In this document: positions 32,312 to 40,305 of the stretch, in pieces
Numbering within the stretch: position 1 is the stretch's first letter
Layout: each line of letters starts with the position of its first letter
Assembly: GCA_963849605.1 (NCBI GenBank)
Contig: CAWKHX010000015.1
Location: 744,001-808,000, forward strand
DNA from: DASPHG01 sp963849605
GTDB lineage: Bacteria > Actinomycetota > Thermoleophilia > Solirubrobacterales > Thermoleophilaceae
DNA: 64,000 nt
Reading direction: 5' to 3'
Program-made: the position numbers and the translations under genes
The notes under the pieces: model-generated
The model's input: the letters and a program-made list of their open reading frames with translations, nothing else
The model's database searches: none
What the model was told of the DNA's origin: nothing

Positions 32312-33586
32312 CTAGCGGGGGAAGACCTTCGACATCCGGTAGAGCGAGCGCAGGCTGCCCTTCGGGCGGATCCTGCCCTTCAGCATCTGCTTGCGCGGGT
32401 CCTCGCGCGCGGCGATCACGTCTACCCAGTCGTCGAAGCGGCACCGGAGCGTCACGTCGGGTGTCGCGTGGCGGCCCGCCTCGGCGCTGGTCGAGCCGTT
32501 GTCGATCCGCAGGTACCACGGCTCGGCGTCCGAGAAGTCCCACTGGATCGTCATCGCTTCCGGCGCCAGGTCGGTGCGTGCGGAGCGCTGGATGGAGTCG
32601 AAGAGCAGTTCCATCGACTCGTGGTCGCGCGCGGGCGGTCCGTTCTTTTCGCCGGCGTAGCCCGACTCGAGCAGCCTGATCGCGCGCTCGGCGCGGCTCT
32701 TCTGGTCGAGCTCGAGCGGGATCGGCAGCGCGTACTGGATCTCCTCGAGCGGCAGCCCGGCGGTGCGCATCTTCGTCTCGAACGATTGGAAGCCCTCGGC
32801 GTAGATGTCCTCGAGCGTGAAGCCGAAGCATTCCGTGTAGCGCCGGTCCCAGTTCGGCGGCTGGAGCACTCCGATCGTGAAGACCATCACCTCGGAGAGG
32901 AGGTCGGCGACGGCGTCCTTGCACTCGGGGTCCTCGGCGATCAACTCGGAGAGGACTTTCACGCCGAAGCCGATGTGGCGCTGCTCGTCGAGCGAGACGT
33001 TCTTCATCCCGGAGGAGAAGCCCGGCAGCAGGTTCCGCTCCGTCAGATAGCTCTCGATGAAGTGCTGGCCAGGCTGTGCGAGCGCCGCCTCTACCACCAG
33101 GTGGTACATCGTGATCGCCTGTGCGAACTTCGGCCGCGAGCGGTCGCGCCGCAGTTCGTCGGCGACCTTGTCGAGCTTGGCAAACGTCTTGCGGAAGCCC
33201 CAGGTCAGCTCGGGGCGGGTCGCCTCGAGCGCTGACGCGATGTCACCGGTGCCGGCGCCGACCACCTCGTGCATGAAGCGCTTGAAGAAGATGGCGTGGC
33301 GCGCCTCGTCCACCTGCTGCGTGGCGAGGAAGTACTTCTGCTCCTCCTTCGGCGCCGCGTCTATGAAGGGCGAGAGGTTGTCCGCCACGGAGTCCTCGCC
33401 GTGGAAGAACAGCGAGTAGTTCCACAGCGCCGCCTTGCGCTCGATGTCCGTGAAGGTCCCGTGCCACTGCTCCTTGTCCTCGGAGAAGTCGATCTCCATC
33501 GCGGACCAGTTGCCCTTCTCCCACCGGGCATACAGGTCCTGATAGCTGATGCGGTCAAGCGGCGACTTCGTCGGCAGCTCTTTCAT
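32312..33586 (-). CDS. R2-like ligand-binding oxidase fused to SCP2 domain
   Basis: A 424-residue protein. Residues 1-300 are a ferritin-like diiron (or Mn/Fe) domain related to ribonucleotide reductase R2 and R2lox: FFHGEDSVADNL, QQVDEARHAIFF (ExxH), MYHLVVEAALAQPGQHFIES and VSLDEQRHIGFG (ExxH) supply the metal ligands. Residues about 330-424 fit an SCP2 sterol-carrier domain (TIQWDFSDAEPWYLRIDNG ... PDVTLRCRFDDWVDVIAARE). R2lox proteins carry a fatty acid at the metal site, so a lipid-binding partner domain makes sense. The start overlaps the upstream PhaC-like gene by 32 bp. No R1 gene is nearby, so a nucleotide-reducing role is unlikely. Confidence 0.82.
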   Translation of the reverse strand: MKELPTKSPLDRISYQDLYARWEKGNWSAMEIDFSEDKEQWHGTFTDIERKAALWNYSLFFHGEDSVADNLSPFIDAAPKEEQKYFLATQQVDEARHAIFFKRFMHEVVGAGTGDIASALEATRPELTWGFRKTFAKLDKVADELRRDRSRPKFAQAITMYHLVVEAALAQPGQHFIESYLTERNLLPGFSSGMKNVSLDEQRHIGFGVKVLSELIAEDPECKDAVADLLSEVMVFTIGVLQPPNWDRRYTECFGFTLEDIYAEGFQSFETKMRTAGLPLEEIQYALPIPLELDQKSRAERAIRLLESGYAGEKNGPPARDHESMELLFDSIQRSARTDLAPEAMTIQWDFSDAEPWYLRIDNGSTSAEAGRHATPDVTLRCRFDDWVDVIAAREDPRKQMLKGRIRPKGSLRSLYRMSKVFPR

Positions 33587-34667
33587 CCTTCTTCCTCTCG
33601 AACTTGTCATGACGAGCAAGGAACTCGTCCAGGAACTGCCAGGTCGTGCCCATCGCGCCACGCCCGGTCAGCACGCCCAGGTGGCCGCCGGGGGCGACGT
33701 GCGTGTCGACCGCGGCGGCGTTCGGCAGCAGGTTCTCCACGGCCAGCACCGCCGGAACGGGGGCGAGCACGTCGGACTTGCCGGCCACGGTGAGCACGGG
33801 CTGGGTGACCTCGGCGAGGTCGATCTCGCGGTCGTCGTCCGTTAGCTGAAGCTTGCCCTGCGCCAGCTCGTTCACGCGGAAGAAGCGGTGGTAGAGCTGG
33901 CCGAAGGTGCGCCCGGGGTAGGCGAGCATGTTGGCCATGTAGTCGTCGACCGCCTCCATGTGAGCGAGCATCTCGCGGTTCTCGAGGTGGCGCGCGATCC
34001 AGATCGGCTTGGTGACGTAGCGGTCGATCGCCGTAGCGCGGAAGCCGAGCGACACGAGCGGCGCCGGGGCCCCCCCGAGCGCCCGGTAGAGCCCCGAGAC
34101 GAGCCGGCCGCCGGTCAGGTCGGCCAGCCGCCGGAACGGCGCCATCAGCTGCACCTTCTCGAAGTCGAACGGGCTCGCGATCAGCGCGATAGAGCTGATC
34201 GGGAGCTCCCGGTGCCCGGCGGTCGCAAGCAGCGACATGATCCCGCCGAGGCACCAGCCCACGACCTGCACGTCCTGGCCGCCGGCGTCCTCTGACACAG
34301 CCTGGACCGCCTTCGGGATCACGTCGTCGACCCAGTGCTCGAGCCCCAGGTCGCGGTCCTCGAACGAGATCGCGCCGTAGTCGACGAGGTACGTTGGGTA
34401 ACCCCGCGCGAGCAGGTGCTCCACGATCGAGCATCCCTTGCGCAGGTCGAAGCAGCTGGCCGGCGCGGCGAGCGGCGGCACCAGCAGCACCGGCGCGTGC
34501 CGAAGCGGTCGCGGCCGGTCGGGCGGGCGGTACCGGCGCACGGTGCGCTGGGGCCCCTCGTCGATGATCGACGATGCCGTTCTGCTCAGGTCCGCGACGC
34601 CCCCTCCGACCATCAGGTCCCAGGCGTTCGCGGCCGAGTCGACGAGGCTGTCGACCGAAGGCCGCAT
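33555..34667 (-). CDS. PhaC-like alpha/beta hydrolase (class III PHA synthase-type)
   Basis: A 370-residue alpha/beta-fold protein with the PHA-synthase lipase-like box VGWCLGGIMSLL, i.e. a Cys nucleophile in GxCxGG. Other marks are PVLLVPPLAAPASCFDLRKG, GYPTYLVDYG, the catalytic Asp in TVAGKSDVLAP and His in APGGHLGVLTGRGA. Family members polymerise hydroxyacyl-CoA into polyhydroxyalkanoate or act on acyl-CoAs; class III enzymes need a PhaE partner, not visible here. The ATG lies six bases after a TTG; TAAAAT is a candidate -10 twelve bases upstream. Followed by the R2lox-SCP2 gene. Confidence 0.8.
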   Translation of the reverse strand: MRPSVDSLVDSAANAWDLMVGGGVADLSRTASSIIDEGPQRTVRRYRPPDRPRPLRHAPVLLVPPLAAPASCFDLRKGCSIVEHLLARGYPTYLVDYGAISFEDRDLGLEHWVDDVIPKAVQAVSEDAGGQDVQVVGWCLGGIMSLLATAGHRELPISSIALIASPFDFEKVQLMAPFRRLADLTGGRLVSGLYRALGGAPAPLVSLGFRATAIDRYVTKPIWIARHLENREMLAHMEAVDDYMANMLAYPGRTFGQLYHRFFRVNELAQGKLQLTDDDREIDLAEVTQPVLTVAGKSDVLAPVPAVLAVENLLPNAAAVDTHVAPGGHLGVLTGRGAMGTTWQFLDEFLARHDKFERKKDERAADEVAA

Positions 34668-34679
34668 GCTCAAAGGGGG

Positions 34680-34685
34680 ATTTTA
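34680..34685 (-). promoter_or_regulatory. -10 element of the PhaC-like gene
   Basis: Minus-strand TAAAAT lies 12 nt upstream of the ATG, in an AT-rich patch between two minus-strand genes. Confidence 0.4.
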
Positions 34686-34688
34686 GGG

Positions 34689-35546
34689 TTAGGCGGCGTC
34701 CGCCAGCGGAAGCGACGGGAAGTCGACCAGCAGCTCGGAGAACCGATCCGCGCATTCGACCTGGGGGCAGTGGCCGCACTTCTCGAGCAGCTCGAGGCGC
34801 GCACCGGGGACCGCATCGATCACACGCTGCGCGCCCTTCGGGTAGACCATCGCGTCCTTTTCGCCCCAGACCACGAGCACGGGGCACGTGACGCGGTCGA
34901 GCCGGAACGGGTCCTTCAGCTCAGGCATCAGCGAGCGGCCGGTCGCGAGATAGCGCGCGACCGTGCGCTGTTCGGCGAAGTGGCTCGTGAACGCGTCGAT
35001 CGCCTTCGCGTCGATCGAGCCCGGCCGGTGGAAGGCGATCCGGCGGTACACCTCGGCCACCGCGCGGCGGATCGCGAACTCGGGCAGCGGCACCGGGCTC
35101 GCGAGGAGGAACCGCACGACCGGGTCGCGTTCGATGATCCGGAGCCAGCGCGCCATGTCGAGCCCCGCCGGTGCGACGGGCACGACGCCCGCGAGCTCCA
35201 GGTCCTCGCGCTCAGCGAGCCGCAGCGCGACGCAGCCCCCGAGCGAATTGCCGACAGCGACCGCGCCGCCGTCGGGGGCGGCGTACCGCACGACCGCCTC
35301 CGCGAAGCGGTCGAGCTGCGGCAGCACCTTGCCGGGCTTGAGCTGCGATGCCCTGCCGAAGCCGGGCAGGTCGACCGCCACCGCGCGCCGGTCGAGCCGG
35401 CCGAGGTTCGCCATTGCCGCGCGCCACGTGTCGGCGGAGTCCGAGAAGCCGTGGAAGAAGACCAGCGGCGGGCCGTTGCCCTCGAGCTCGAGGACGCGAG
35501 TCGAGAAGCCGCTGAATGTCAGCCCATGCTCGAAAAGGGGCTGCAT
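34689..35546 (-). CDS. Alpha/beta hydrolase
   Basis: A 285-residue alpha/beta hydrolase: PPLVFFHGFSDSADTWRAAM is the oxyanion region, VAVDLPGFGRAS the next strand, VGNSLGGCVALRLAE the nucleophile elbow (Ser), VLVVWGEKDAMVYP the acid and LEKCGHCPQVE the His. It resembles esterases/lactonases; no substrate is implied by sequence. It is first in a minus-strand group with the PhaC-like and R2lox-SCP2 proteins, which suggests fatty-acyl or polyester metabolism (inference). A GTG 21 bp upstream is an alternative start. Confidence 0.88.
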   Translation of the reverse strand: MQPLFEHGLTFSGFSTRVLELEGNGPPLVFFHGFSDSADTWRAAMANLGRLDRRAVAVDLPGFGRASQLKPGKVLPQLDRFAEAVVRYAAPDGGAVAVGNSLGGCVALRLAEREDLELAGVVPVAPAGLDMARWLRIIERDPVVRFLLASPVPLPEFAIRRAVAEVYRRIAFHRPGSIDAKAIDAFTSHFAEQRTVARYLATGRSLMPELKDPFRLDRVTCPVLVVWGEKDAMVYPKGAQRVIDAVPGARLELLEKCGHCPQVECADRFSELLVDFPSLPLADAA

Positions 35547-35588
35547 ATGAGCACAGTGATACCCCACGATGGGGACGACGGAAACTGG

Positions 35589-36947
35589 CTATTCGTCCAG
35601 CTTGGGCGAGCGCCACTCCGCGGACAGGCGCGATTCGAGCTCTTCTCCGAGCTCGTCGATCGCGATCCGGTCCTGTGAGAGGGAGTCGCGGTCGCGCAGC
35701 GTGACGGTGCGGTCTTCCAGGGTCCGGTGGTCGACGGTCACGCCCCACGGCGTGCCGATCTCGTCCTGGCGGCGGTAGCGCTTGCCGATCGAGCCGCCCG
35801 TGTCGTACTCGGCCGGCATCCGCTCGCGCAGGTCCTCGTAGATCTCGCGCGCGAGCTCTGGCTGGCCATCCTTGTTCACGAGCGGAAGGACGGCGACCTT
35901 GACCGGCGCCATGCGGGGATGGAGCCTGAGCACGACGCGCTGGCGGCCCTCGACCTCCTCCTCGTCGTAGGCGTCGACGATGAACGCGAGCGCCGCGCGG
36001 TCCGCGCCCGCCGCCGGCTCGATCACGTGCGGCACGTACCGCTCGCCCGTGCCGGCGTCGATGTATTCGAGCTTCTCGCCCGAGTGCTGCATGTGCTGCG
36101 TCAGGTCGAAGTCGCCGCGGTTGGCGATTCCCTCGAGCTCCGACCAGCCCATGGGGAAGAGGTATTCGACGTCCGAGGTCGCGCTCGAGTAGTGCGAGAG
36201 CTCGTCGGCACCGTGCGCGCGCAGGCGCACCTGATCGGGACGGATGCCGAGGTCGACGTACCACCGCATGCGCTCCTCGAGCCAGTGCTCGTGCCACTTC
36301 TGCGCGTCGGCCGGCGGCACGAAGTACTCCATCTCCATCTGCTCGAACTCGCGCGTGCGGAAGATGAAGTTGCCGGGCGTGATCTCGTTACGGAACGACT
36401 TGCCGACCTGCGCGATCCCGAACGGCGGCTTCTTCCGCGCGAATTGCAGGACGTTCTTGAAGTTGAGGAAGATCCCCTGGGCGGTCTCGGGGCGCAGGAA
36501 GACGCGCGAGCCTTCGTCCGCGACCGGGCCCATGTGGGTCTCGAACATGAGGTTGAACATGCGCGGCTGGGACAGCTCGCCGCCGCATTCCGGGCAGCGG
36601 AGCTCGCCCTCGGGCTGCGCCTCGCGCAGGTGATCCTCGCGCCAGCGCCGCTTGCACTCTCCGAGGCACTGGACCAGCGGGTCGGTGAAGCCCTCCAGGT
36701 GACCCGAGGCCTCCCACGTCTTCGGGTGCAGCAGGATCGCCGAGTCGAGGGCGACGATGTCGTCGCGCAACTGGAGCATCGAGCGCCACCACTCGTTCTT
36801 CACGTTGTTCTTCAGGAGCACGCCGTAGTGCCCGTAGTCGTAGGTGTTGGCGAGCCCCCCGTAGATCTCCGACGAAGGGAAGACGAACCCGCGCCGCTTG
36901 CAGAGGGCGACGATCGTGTCCATCGAGAGGGTGTCCTGCCGTGCCAT
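35589..36947 (-). CDS. glyQS: Glycyl-tRNA synthetase, dimeric class II type
   Basis: A 452-residue class II synthetase of the alpha2 type found in Actinobacteria. LCKRRGFVFPSSEIYGGLAN starts the catalytic domain; zinc-ribbon cysteines appear in CLGECKRRW and LRCPECGGELSQ; motif 2 is GKSFRNEITPGNFIFRTREFEQMEME in two segments, and the anticodon-binding domain starts VAVLPLVNKDGQPELAREIY with GVTVDHRTLEDRTVTLRDRD. It charges tRNA-Gly. Minus-strand TAAGGT lies 7 nt before the ATG, matching the leaderless pattern. Confidence 0.95.
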   Translation of the reverse strand: MARQDTLSMDTIVALCKRRGFVFPSSEIYGGLANTYDYGHYGVLLKNNVKNEWWRSMLQLRDDIVALDSAILLHPKTWEASGHLEGFTDPLVQCLGECKRRWREDHLREAQPEGELRCPECGGELSQPRMFNLMFETHMGPVADEGSRVFLRPETAQGIFLNFKNVLQFARKKPPFGIAQVGKSFRNEITPGNFIFRTREFEQMEMEYFVPPADAQKWHEHWLEERMRWYVDLGIRPDQVRLRAHGADELSHYSSATSDVEYLFPMGWSELEGIANRGDFDLTQHMQHSGEKLEYIDAGTGERYVPHVIEPAAGADRAALAFIVDAYDEEEVEGRQRVVLRLHPRMAPVKVAVLPLVNKDGQPELAREIYEDLRERMPAEYDTGGSIGKRYRRQDEIGTPWGVTVDHRTLEDRTVTLRDRDSLSQDRIAIDELGEELESRLSAEWRSPKLDE

Positions 36948-36954
36948 CCGCCGA

Positions 36955-36960
36955 ACCTTA
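36955..36960 (-). promoter_or_regulatory. -10 element of glyQS
   Basis: Minus-strand TAAGGT ends 7 nt before the ATG without a ribosome-binding site; leaderless-type spacing. Confidence 0.5.
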
Positions 36961-37022
36961 TTCACGCAAGTAGCGGGGTTCCTTCGCCATCTCGTCGGGT
37001 AGGTGGGCTATACGTGGATTTG

Positions 37023-37124
37023 ATGACGCGGCCGATACGCCACCTCGCCGCCTGGTTCGTCTGGCACTCGATGAAGATCTCGCTGCTCGACGACCTCGAC
37101 GCTCCGCAGCGTCCGACGGCCTAG
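37023..37124 (+). CDS. Possible 33-residue small protein
   Basis: A short frame MTRPIRHLAAWFVWHSMKIS... fills the divergent gap between glyQS and the FmdB gene. A TATACG-like sequence precedes the ATG by 8 bases. The N-terminal half is amphipathic with tryptophans. No homologue is known to me; it may be chance. Confidence 0.3.
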   Translation: MTRPIRHLAAWFVWHSMKISLLDDLDAPQRPTA

Positions 37125-37138
37125 CGGAACCGGTTCCT

Positions 37139-37161
37139 GGCACTCCTATACTGGGAGTGCC
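37139..37161. promoter_or_regulatory. Inverted repeat enclosing the FmdB-gene -10 element
   Basis: GGCACTCC and GGAGTGCC are perfect 8-bp arms around TATACTG; TATACT is a near-perfect -10. The right arm abuts the ATG. A regulator bound here would cover the promoter and start site. Confidence 0.55.
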
Positions 37162-37437
37162 ATGCCTTTCTATGAGTACCGCTGCGAGAAGGGCCATACG
37201 TTCGAGGTAAAGCAGAAGATGACCGACGACCCGGTCACGACCTGCCAGACCTGTGACGCCACGGTCCAGCGGGTGTTCCACCCCGTCGCGGTGCACTTCA
37301 AGGGCTCGGGCTTCTACAACACCGACTACGGCAAGAAGGGCTCGAAGGCAGCCGAGAAGAGCTCGGACTCGAAGCCCGAGAAAAAGTCCGAGACGAAGTC
37401 GGAGAGCAAGGCCGAGACGAAGTCCTCAACCGACTAG
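37162..37437 (+). CDS. FmdB family zinc-ribbon protein
   Basis: A 91-residue protein: MPFYEYRCEKGHTFEV and DDPVTTCQTCDATVQRVFHP give the FmdB zinc ribbon (Cys8 plus CQTC; only three cysteines are clear, with His11 as a possible fourth ligand). VHFKGSGFYNTDYGKKG is the usual conserved end. The C-terminal 30 residues are a low-complexity Lys/Ser/Glu tail. Proposed roles in the family are regulatory; not demonstrated here. The end overlaps the convergent LCP gene by 12 bp. Confidence 0.88.
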   Translation: MPFYEYRCEKGHTFEVKQKMTDDPVTTCQTCDATVQRVFHPVAVHFKGSGFYNTDYGKKGSKAAEKSSDSKPEKKSETKSESKAETKSSTD

Positions 37438-38487
37438 GTCGTCGACCGCCTCCGCGCGCTCGGCCTCCGTGCACGGAAGGCACTCGAGCACGTTCGTCTT
37501 GCCCGGTCCGCCTGTCATCAGGTCGGTGAAGAGCGCGAGCAGCCCGGGTCCCTTGAGATCGGTCCTGAGCGTTTGCGGCGCCTCCCAGCTCACGAGCGGG
37601 AGCCGGAAGAAGGTCGACGGCGACAGGATCTGGTCGCGGATCGCGCTCATCACCTGCTGCTGGCGGGCGGCCCGCGCGCGGTCGTCCTCGGACAGGTCGC
37701 ACTCGTTCTCGCGCACTCGCGCGAAGGCGAGCGCGTCCTTCCCGTCGAGGTGGTGCTCGCCCTTTGACAGCCGCACGCGCTTGCCTCCGAACGAGTTCGA
37801 CTGGATGCAGTCGTCGAGCTTGACGTCGATCCCGCCGAGGGCGTCGATGAAATCGGGGAAGTCCTCGAAGCTGACCTCGACGATGTGGTTGACCTCGAGG
37901 CCGTTGCCGAGGTAGGCCTCGACCGTCTTGATCATCAGCGGCGCGCCGCCGAACGCGTACGCCGCGTTGATCTTCTGCGTGCCATGCCCGGGGATGTCGA
38001 CCGGCGTGTCGCGGAGGACGGACAACTTCCGCACCGAGCCGAGGCCGACGTGCATCAGAAGGATGCTGTCCGCCCGCGCGGGGAGGCCGGCGACCCCGGG
38101 CTCGAGCGTGTCCTCGGGGCGCTGGTCGGAGCCGAGCACGAGGATCGTGCTCCCCGTCAGCAGGCTCCCGCCGCTCGAGAGCGCCTGCTCGGTCTCGTCG
38201 GAGACGCCGTCGGTGATCTGGGCGCTCACCATGAAGAGGACGAACGAGAGCAGGAGCCACGCGCCGACCGCGATCGCGACCCACTTGAGAATGCGGCGCC
38301 AGAGCGGCCGTGCGGGCCCCCGGGGCTCTGAGGGTTCCTGCTCGTCGTCGCGCTCGCGCTGGACCCGCCGCCGAGCCGCGTCCCGCAGTTGGGCGACCTG
38401 GTCGCTCGGGCCCTTCAGGCGGTCGAAGAAGCCGCGGCGCGAGCGATAGACCTTGTATTCCGGTTTGTCGGGGGGCCGTTCGGCCAT
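37426..38487 (-). CDS. LytR-CpsA-Psr (LCP) family glycopolymer ligase
   Basis: A 353-residue membrane-anchored enzyme. A basic cytosolic head (KVYRSRRGFFDRLKG, RRRVQRERDDEQEPSEPRG) is followed by one transmembrane helix (ILKWVAIAVGAWLLLSFVLF), then the LCP domain: TILVLGSDQRPED, ADSILLMHVGLGSVRKLSVLRDTPVDIPG and KINAAYAFGGAPLMIKTVEAYLG, with DALAFARVRENECDLSEDDRARAARQQQ in the catalytic face. LCP enzymes transfer teichoic-acid-like or arabinogalactan-type polymers to peptidoglycan. Divergent from the ROK gene with a 22-bp spacer. Confidence 0.92.
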   Translation of the reverse strand: MAERPPDKPEYKVYRSRRGFFDRLKGPSDQVAQLRDAARRRVQRERDDEQEPSEPRGPARPLWRRILKWVAIAVGAWLLLSFVLFMVSAQITDGVSDETEQALSSGGSLLTGSTILVLGSDQRPEDTLEPGVAGLPARADSILLMHVGLGSVRKLSVLRDTPVDIPGHGTQKINAAYAFGGAPLMIKTVEAYLGNGLEVNHIVEVSFEDFPDFIDALGGIDVKLDDCIQSNSFGGKRVRLSKGEHHLDGKDALAFARVRENECDLSEDDRARAARQQQVMSAIRDQILSPSTFFRLPLVSWEAPQTLRTDLKGPGLLALFTDLMTGGPGKTNVLECLPCTEAERAEAVDDLVG

Positions 38488-38497
38488 CCGGGGTGTA

Positions 38498-38503
38498 TAG
38501 CGT
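38498..38503 (+). promoter_or_regulatory. -10 element of the ROK kinase gene
   Basis: TAGCGT ends exactly 6 nt before the ATG. The same TATA-containing stretch gives TATACA on the minus strand 6 nt before the LCP gene, so both divergent starts may use one site. Confidence 0.5.
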
Positions 38504-38509
38504 CCGGTC

Positions 38510-39448
38510 ATGGCCCAAAGACGCGTGGTGGGCATCGACGCGGGAGGCACGAAGCTGCTGGCCGGCGTCGCGGACGAGCAGCTCGCCGTGCACCACCGGC
38601 TCCACCGGCTCTGGCGCGGTCCCGAGCGCCAGGACGTGCTCGACCTGTTCGTCGAGGTCGTCGAGGAGGCGCTCGCCGAGGCGCCGGAGGCCGAGGCTGT
38701 CGGCTTCGGGATCCCGGCGCTGATGGACGCGGACCGTGCGGTGGCGCTCGAGTGCGTTCACCTGCCGCTCGCGGGTGTGCCGTTCCGCGACCTCATCAGC
38801 GAGCGGCTCGACCGGCCGGTCGTGGTCGACAACGACGCGAACTGCGCGCTGCTCGCCGAGGCTCGCGCGGGTGCGGCCAAGGGCGCGGCCGATGCGCTGC
38901 TGCTCACGCTCGGCACCGGCATCGGCGGCGCCATCCTCGCGCGCGGCGAGCTCTACCGCGGCGTCGGTGGCGCCGGCGAGCTGGGACACACGGTCGTGGA
39001 GATCGAGGGCGAGCCGTGCCCGTGCGGCTCGCGCGGCTGCCTCGAGACGGTCGCGTCCGGCCCGGCGCTCGCGCGGGCGGGGGAGGCAGCGGCGGGCGAG
39101 CACCCCGAGTCGGCGCTCGGGAGGGCGACGGCGGAAGGACGTGAGATCACGGGCGCCCTCGTCACCGAGCTCGGCGGCGAAGGCGATCCCGCCGCCGTGG
39201 CGGTGCTCGCGGAGGCGGGGCGCAAGCTCGGCGCCGGCCTTGCGAGCCTTGCGAACGCGTTCAGCCCCGAGGTGATCGTGATCGGCGGCGGTGCGTCGGC
39301 CGCGGGCGATCTGATGCTCGCGCCGGCGCGCGAGGAGCTGAAGCAGCGCGCGCTCGGCCCCAACCGCGAGGTCCGCGTGGTCCCGGCCCACTTCGCCGAC
39401 GAGGCGGGGATGCTCGGGGCCGCGATGATGGCGCTGGAGCACAGATGA
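38510..39448 (+). CDS. ROK family sugar kinase (probable glucokinase)
   Basis: A 312-residue ROK kinase. VVGIDAGGTKLLAGVAD binds phosphate; VVVDNDANCALLAEARAGAA carries the catalytic Asp; LTLGTGIGGAILARGELYRG, GELGHTVVE and CPCGSRGCLETVASG (zinc ligands His and three Cys) are all intact. ROK kinases phosphorylate glucose, N-acetyl sugars or allose; glucokinase is most common in Actinobacteria. Its stop overlaps rsmI by 4 bp (ATGA). Confidence 0.9.
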   Translation: MAQRRVVGIDAGGTKLLAGVADEQLAVHHRLHRLWRGPERQDVLDLFVEVVEEALAEAPEAEAVGFGIPALMDADRAVALECVHLPLAGVPFRDLISERLDRPVVVDNDANCALLAEARAGAAKGAADALLLTLGTGIGGAILARGELYRGVGGAGELGHTVVEIEGEPCPCGSRGCLETVASGPALARAGEAAAGEHPESALGRATAEGREITGALVTELGGEGDPAAVAVLAEAGRKLGAGLASLANAFSPEVIVIGGGASAAGDLMLAPAREELKQRALGPNREVRVVPAHFADEAGMLGAAMMALEHR

Positions 39449-40266
39449 GCGAGCCGAAGGCCGGCCACCTCGTCGTGTGCCCGACGCCGATCGGCAACCT
39501 CGAAGACGTGACGCTGCGCGTTCTCTCCGCGCTGCGCGCGGCCGACCTCGTCGCGTGCGAGGACACGCGCAGGACGCGCAAGCTGCTCGACCGCCACGAC
39601 GTCGGCGCCAAGCTCGTCTCGTACCACGAGCACAACGAGAAGAAGCGCGCCGCGGAGCTCGTCGAAGCGATGCGGGGCGGCCAGACCGTCGCGCTCGTCT
39701 CGGATTCAGGCACGCCGCTCGTGTCCGACCCCGGCTACGCGCTGGTGCGCGCGTGCGTCGCGGCCGGCCTCGAGGTCGAGGTGCTCCCCGGGCCGTCCGC
39801 GGCGCTCACCGCGCTCGTCGCGTCGGGGATGCCGCCCGACCGCTGGCGCTTCGCAGGCTTTCTCCCGCGCAAGAAGAACGAGCTGCGCAAGGTGCTCGAG
39901 GAGCCGGGCGGGACGCTCGTCGCGTTCGAGTCGCCGAAGCGGCTGCCGGCCACCCTTCAGCTGCTCGCCGAGATCGACCCGCGCCGCGACGCCGCCGTCT
40001 GCCGCGAGCTGACCAAGGCCCACGAGGAGGTCGTGCGCGGAACGGCCGCCGAGCTGCGTGACCGGTTCTCGGAGCCGCCCAAGGGCGAGGTCGTGCTGGT
40101 CGTCGGTCCCGACGAGGGCGGGTACGAGGCCGCCCCGCTCGCGGCGATCGCGGCCGTGCACCGCCTGGTCGACGCCGGCGCCAAGCCGCGCGAGGCGGCC
40201 AAGGTCGTGGCCGACCTGACCGGCGCGAGCGCGAACGCGCTCTACGACGCGGTGGCCGCCGACTGA
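39445..40266 (+). CDS. rsmI: 16S rRNA (cytidine-2'-O)-methyltransferase RsmI
   Basis: A 273-residue tetrapyrrole-methylase-fold enzyme that methylates C1402 of 16S rRNA. LVVCPTPIGNLEDVTLRVLSAL, ADLVACEDTRRTRKLLD, VALVSDSGTPLVSDPGYALV, VLPGPSAALTALVASGMP and FAGFLPRK are the family motifs. Usual length. First gene of the block shared with Mycobacterium Rv1003 onward. The stop is followed within 13 bp by a direct repeat that belongs to the next cassette. Confidence 0.95.
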   Translation: MSEPKAGHLVVCPTPIGNLEDVTLRVLSALRAADLVACEDTRRTRKLLDRHDVGAKLVSYHEHNEKKRAAELVEAMRGGQTVALVSDSGTPLVSDPGYALVRACVAAGLEVEVLPGPSAALTALVASGMPPDRWRFAGFLPRKKNELRKVLEEPGGTLVAFESPKRLPATLQLLAEIDPRRDAAVCRELTKAHEEVVRGTAAELRDRFSEPPKGEVVLVVGPDEGGYEAAPLAAIAAVHRLVDAGAKPREAAKVVADLTGASANALYDAVAAD

Positions 40267-40278
40267 TCCGGGCCGCGA

Positions 40279-40302
40279 TGCGGGATTCGGCACCCATACG
40301 GT
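40279..40302. repeat. 24-bp direct repeat, distal copy
   Basis: Identical over 24 bp to 41178-41201. On the minus strand it reads ACCGT-ATG-GGTGCCGAA..., the start of the AbiEi/Vsr-like gene, repeated four bases after that gene's own stop. Repeat spacing is 899 bp. Confidence 0.85.
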
Positions 40303-40305
40303 GCT

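Noticed and set aside
33555..33586. Frameshift between PhaC-like and R2lox genes
   Set aside because: The 32-bp overlap is between two complete proteins with normal ends; simple gene overlap explains it.
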